From: a virus
IMG/VR virus record: IMGVR_UViG_3300027759_000028
Coordinates: 1-32,862 of that record
Reading direction: 5' to 3' (one strand)
DNA length: 32,862 nucleotides
This document shows positions 30,054 to 32,862 of the stretch, piece after piece. The notes below the pieces were generated by a model that saw only the letters and a list, made by a program, of their open reading frames with translations, made no database searches and had not been told where the DNA came from. Positions within the stretch are counted from its first letter, which is position 1. Every line of letters begins with the position of its first letter. Both the position numbers and the translations under genes were made by a program.

Positions 30054-30685
30054 AAGATTTTAAATTTTCAGGTGAAATGATTGGCAATAATTTTAATTCT
30101 CATGTAAGAGAACAATTGCCTTTTTACGAAATGTTAACCAATGCTGTGACCATGATTGTCAGAAACTATTTGCCTGAAAATGGCTTGGTTTATGACATAG
30201 GCGCATCAACTGGCAATATCACCGCAAATATTAAAGATTTTGCAATTTCAAGAAATGCAAAAGTTGAATCAATTGAACGCAGTGAAGAAATGTCAAAAAC
30301 ATGGAATGGCTATGGTGTTATCCACACTGCTAATGCAAAAGATTTTGATTACCAAAAATTTGATGTTTGCATTTGTTTTTTGGTTTTAATGTTTTTATCA
30401 ATAGAAGAAAGAAAAGAACTTTTAATTAAATTGAAAAGCCAATTAAAACAAGGTGGAATCATCATTATTGTTGACAAATTGCTTGTTGATGGTGGTTACT
30501 TTGGCACTGTCATGCGTAGATTGACATTGGATTGGAAACTTAAAAATGGCGCTACTCCTGAACAAATCATTACTAAAGAATTGAGTTTGAGTGGCGTTCA
30601 AAGACCTATGACAGAACAAGAACTAACTGGAGGGCGTGAGTTCTTTAAGTTTGGTGAGTTTGTTGGTTGGGTAATTGAAGGATGA
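30050..30685 (+). CDS. class I SAM-dependent methyltransferase, CmoA-like
   Basis: This 211-residue enzyme has FNSHVREQLPFYEM, motif I VYDIGASTGNIT (about 68-79), an acidic VESIERSEEM after beta-2 and CFLVLMFLSIEERKELLIKL, then GGIIIIVDKLLVD. The order and the opening resemble CmoA, the carboxy-SAM synthase that acts on tRNA wobble uridine modification. I cannot confirm that the carboxy-SAM binding Arg is kept, so it may be an ordinary methyltransferase on tRNA, protein or a nucleotide. It overlaps both neighbours by four bases and is translated with the C5 methyltransferase. Confidence 0.72.
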   Translation: MKDFKFSGEMIGNNFNSHVREQLPFYEMLTNAVTMIVRNYLPENGLVYDIGASTGNITANIKDFAISRNAKVESIERSEEMSKTWNGYGVIHTANAKDFDYQKFDVCICFLVLMFLSIEERKELLIKLKSQLKQGGIIIIVDKLLVDGGYFGTVMRRLTLDWKLKNGATPEQIITKELSLSGVQRPMTEQELTGGREFFKFGEFVGWVIEG

Positions 30686-31890
30686 GATATTTAAGCCTTT
30701 TTAGTGGGATTGAGGCTGTTTCTGTTGCATGGGAAAAGCAAGGCTTTGAATGTGCGGCTGTTGCAGAAATATTGCCTTATCAATCTTCAGTTTTAAAACA
30801 CCATTTTCCAAACACTAAAAATCTTGGTGATGTAACAAAAATCACCGCTGAAGATTTAATTGCATTGGGAAAAATTGACATTGTTGTTTTTGGTTCGCCA
30901 TGTCAAGACATGAGCATTGCTGGCAAACGACAAGGATTAAATGCAGTCAAGGAAGATGAAAACCATTCTTCACGGCTGTTTTTTGAAGGCGTAAGAATTT
31001 TTAGACTTGCCCAAAAACATTGTGGTGCAAGATTCATGCTTTGGGAAAATGTGGTTGGTGCTCTATCCAGCCAAGAAGGGAGAGATTTTGGAACAGTTCT
31101 TGAAACATTGGTTGGGGTCAAATTCGGTGACAGTGGACTTGTTTGGGGAAACGAGGGTTTTGTTTGTGGACGAGATAGCGTGTGCGAATGGTCAGTGTTG
31201 GACTCGCAATGGTTCGGAGTCCCGCAACGGAGGCGAAGAATCTTTGCTCTCCTCGATACTGGAGAATGGCGAAATAGAAAACCGATACTTCTTGAAGCCG
31301 AGCACTTGCGAAAAGTTACTAAAACGAATGGAAGTCAAAAACAAAGAAATTCCTTTGAAATTGAAGATAGCACTTCAGGCGGTAGCATCTACGACATCCA
31401 CATGATGGATTTTCGGATACAAGAAACCAAAGTTGCCCCCACTGTTGCTGGTCGATGGGGTACTGGTGGAAATAATGTTCCTTTAACAATTCAAACATTT
31501 GATCGCCAAGGAATAAACCAATGGGGTGAAAACTCTGTAGCTTCCACCATCAGCGCAAGAGATTGGAAATCTGCAACAGATTTAGTGACTTATTCAATTG
31601 CTGAGAATGTGATTGATCGTGAGCATGGAAATGGCGCAAGAGGAATAGGCGTTAAAGAAGAACAATCATTTACCTTAAACGCCACAGGAATTCATGCCGT
31701 TTCTTATGGACATAAGGTTAGGCGCTTGACCCCTGTTGAATGTGAAAGGCTACAAGGATTTCCAGATAATTGGACAAATGTGGGAAATCCATCTGTTGCC
31801 AAACGCTACAACGCATTAGGTCGATCAATGGCTGTTCCAGTAATGGCATGGATTGGAAAAAAAATTAAAGAATCTTATGACACACCATGA
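30682..31890 (+). CDS. dcm: DNA cytosine-5 methyltransferase
   Basis: This 402-residue protein has the C5-methyltransferase motifs: motif I YLSLFSGIEAVSVAW (3-17), the catalytic GSPCQD (C74), ENV (122-124), QRRRRIF (182-188) and the closing NALGRSMAVPVMAWI. The target-recognition part between about 215 and 345 has three related segments (VAPTVAGRWGTGGNNVPL, SVASTISARDWKSATDL and SFTLNATGIHAV). Such enzymes methylate C in a defined DNA site. No restriction enzyme is next to it, so it probably protects phage DNA from host nucleases. The target site cannot be read from the sequence. Confidence 0.92.
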   Translation: MRYLSLFSGIEAVSVAWEKQGFECAAVAEILPYQSSVLKHHFPNTKNLGDVTKITAEDLIALGKIDIVVFGSPCQDMSIAGKRQGLNAVKEDENHSSRLFFEGVRIFRLAQKHCGARFMLWENVVGALSSQEGRDFGTVLETLVGVKFGDSGLVWGNEGFVCGRDSVCEWSVLDSQWFGVPQRRRRIFALLDTGEWRNRKPILLEAEHLRKVTKTNGSQKQRNSFEIEDSTSGGSIYDIHMMDFRIQETKVAPTVAGRWGTGGNNVPLTIQTFDRQGINQWGENSVASTISARDWKSATDLVTYSIAENVIDREHGNGARGIGVKEEQSFTLNATGIHAVSYGHKVRRLTPVECERLQGFPDNWTNVGNPSVAKRYNALGRSMAVPVMAWIGKKIKESYDTP

Positions 31891-32113
31891 AGCAACAGCC
31901 ATCCTTAATCGGGTCAGAGAAGGACAACAATTTAGCGAATTTGTCATCACAAGGGCGCTTGAACTTACAGGAGACTATGAGACACACCGAAGCAACCGAG
32001 TGGATCAGACGCTATCGCAAAAAGATGATGGAGGAGGGCAAGGGCGAGGCTCAATATTGGTGGCAACAAACCCTAGCGGACATTGCCAAGAAGCGAGGCC
32101 AAGCGGCTGCTGA
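31877..32113 (+). CDS. small protein of unknown function, long overlap with next gene
   Basis: Read from ATG at 31877, this 78-residue protein begins MTHHEATAILNRVREGQQFS and continues EFVITRALELTGDYETHRSN, a pattern found in small phage proteins. The rest (from about residue 34) lies in DNA that also encodes the next gene in another frame and is low in structure. The ribosome site is weak (AAAGAA). It overlaps the methyltransferase end by 14 bases. The conserved first half supports it as a real gene. Confidence 0.6.
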   Translation: MTHHEATAILNRVREGQQFSEFVITRALELTGDYETHRSNRVDQTLSQKDDGGGQGRGSILVATNPSGHCQEARPSGC

Positions 32114-32156
32114 CGATTTGAAACAACGCATGAACACACAGAAAGACAAGAAATGA
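31977..32156 (+). CDS. small helical protein before RusA
   Basis: Read from ATG at 31977, just after GGAG (spacing only three bases), this 59-residue protein begins MRHTEATEWIRRYRKKMMEE, followed by YWWQQTLADIAKKRG and a basic tail. The longer in-frame start at 31887 would add residues without family support. It overlaps the previous gene by 137 bases and RusA by four. Helical, basic and probably nucleic-acid related; no family known to me. Confidence 0.6.
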   Translation: MRHTEATEWIRRYRKKMMEEGKGEAQYWWQQTLADIAKKRGQAAADDLKQRMNTQKDKK

Positions 32157-32572
32157 TGCAAATCACATTTGCGGTGTATGGCGAACCTGTACCAAAGGGC
32201 AGACCGAGGTTTTCCAGAAGGGGAAAATTTCCCGTTGCCTACACCCCTGAAAAGACAAAGAACTACGAATCCGAGGTGGCGATGATGGCAAAGGCGGCAA
32301 TGGGCGCAACAGAGCCGCTAGAAGGGGCATTGGAGGCGTTTATTTATGTCACCTTTCCTGTTCCCGCCTCATACTCAAAAAAACGCACTGAGGCTTGTTT
32401 AAGCGATTCTGAGAAACACACAAAACGCCCCGATTTGGATAACGTAATCAAGTCTGTGATTGATGGCATGGACAAAATCGTGTTTTTAAACGACTCGCAG
32501 ATCACATCCATCCACAGCACCAAGGTTTATGGTGAGGTTGGCAAGGTTGAAGTTTTAGTGAGGGAAGCATGA
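32153..32572 (+). CDS. rusA: RusA-like Holliday junction resolvase
   Basis: This 139-residue protein has the RusA pattern: an early AVYGEPVPKGRPRF, then KRPDLDNVIKSVIDGMDKIVF with the acidic pair D94 and D96 and K100, and NDSQI with D114. In E. coli RusA three Asp (70, 72 and 91) bind the metal that cuts four-way junctions. It resolves recombination intermediates and branched replication DNA before packaging. Overlaps with both neighbours (ATGA type) place it in the nin-type operon. Confidence 0.92.
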   Translation: MMQITFAVYGEPVPKGRPRFSRRGKFPVAYTPEKTKNYESEVAMMAKAAMGATEPLEGALEAFIYVTFPVPASYSKKRTEACLSDSEKHTKRPDLDNVIKSVIDGMDKIVFLNDSQITSIHSTKVYGEVGKVEVLVREA

Positions 32573-32862
32573 TCATCACACTACACAACAGCCAACAGGC
32601 GCACACAGTCCTGAAAGACCTATGGCCGAAGATTAAACAAACCTTACAAGCGGGTAAGCAGTTGCGTTTGGAAGTCAAGAAATGCACCCGAAGCACAGAC
32701 CAGAACGCCATGTTTCACAGCCTGATTGACATCGTTGCCAAGCAAATGAAAGGCGCTGGCAGTGCATGGTCATCAGACGATTGGAAAAGGCTTTTAATTG
32801 ACCAATGGGCGCATGAGACAGGGCGTAAGGTGGGCAAGGTCGCCCCAAGCCTAGACGGGGAA
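32569..32862 (+). CDS. ninB: NinB-like recombination protein, N-terminal part (continues at window start)
   Basis: The gene starts at ATG 32569, which overlaps the RusA stop, and runs off the window end. The first residues are IITLHNSQQAHTVLKDLW, and the family segment TRSTDQNAMFHSLIDIVAKQ follows. The last 127 bases repeat window bases 1-127, so the complete 133-residue reading is 32569-32735 joined to 1-235. The TDQNxxFH segment is typical of lambda NinB. Confidence 0.88.
   Translation, partial: MIITLHNSQQAHTVLKDLWPKIKQTLQAGKQLRLEVKKCTRSTDQNAMFHSLIDIVAKQMKGAGSAWSSDDWKRLLIDQWAHETGRKVGKVAPSLDGE
32736..32862 (+). repeat. 127-bp exact copy of the window start
   Basis: Bases 32736-32862 are identical to 1-127. 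The copy lies within the coding part of ninB and keeps its frame. It marks a circular map of 32,735 bp. The length suits an assembly overlap of 127 bases better than a physical terminal repeat. Confidence 0.95.

Overview
The window is a complete or near-complete genome of a tailed, podovirus-like bacteriophage with a P22-type virion. Its first and last 127 bases are identical, so the map closes into a circle of 32,735 bp; the join lies inside a ninB-like gene that is split between the two window ends. The cluster terminase (3333) - P22-type portal - scaffold - P22-type coat, followed later by gp4-like, gp10-like and three ejection-protein genes in P22 order, identifies the virion. The moderate-to-low GC, the codon use and the small basic phage proteins fit a phage of a Gram-negative, perhaps freshwater betaproteobacterial, host; the host is an inference and no gene here proves it. 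I see no integrase, no CI-size repressor, no tRNA gene and no CRISPR array, so a virulent lifestyle or a reduced lambdoid switch is likely.

Layout. (1) 28382-32862 joining 1-682, + strand: Cro-like HTH protein, zinc/HNH protein, a strongly folded RNA element just before the replication genes, O-like and P-like replication proteins, a CmoA-like methyltransferase, a C5-cytosine methyltransferase, two small overlapping genes, RusA, NinB, an NrdR-like zinc ribbon and a YbcO-like nuclease, ending in an intrinsic terminator at 702-726. (2) 741-3032: a transition block with a Dps-like ferritin-fold protein, a GroES-like co-chaperonin lacking the roof hairpin, and several small basic or coiled-coil proteins. 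(3) 3064-9492: packaging and head genes, with a strong promoter and a 5' hairpin before the scaffold gene and a terminator after the coat and decoration genes. (4) 9585-15518: host-recognition genes (fibres, a pectate-lyase-type tailspike, an S74 self-cleaving fibre). (5) 15533-23286: tail and ejection proteins in P22 order, with a cupin gene in the gp14 position. (6) 23286-25095: lysis (coiled-coil/TM protein, secreted protein, TM protein, three-TM holin, M15 endolysin). (7) 28244 down to 25088, - strand: early recombination operon with a single-strand annealing protein (DUF1071/Sak3 type), a YqaJ/lambda-exo nuclease, an SSB-like protein with an acidic SSB-type tail, a lipoprotein and small proteins.

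The two arms diverge from 28245-28381. There two sigma70-like promoters have their -35 boxes inside a perfect inverted repeat, and the rightward promoter is placed to give a leaderless mRNA for the Cro-like protein. The most unusual signal is at 28923-29020. This RNA can fold into an 18-position basal helix, a three-way junction, a GNRA-capped arm and a possible pseudoknot. Its basal helix is followed directly by eight U residues, and the same bases can instead form a second terminator hairpin immediately before the replication gene. This looks like a small RNA or attenuator controlling replication. A purine-rich array of hexamers inside the O-like gene is a candidate replication origin.
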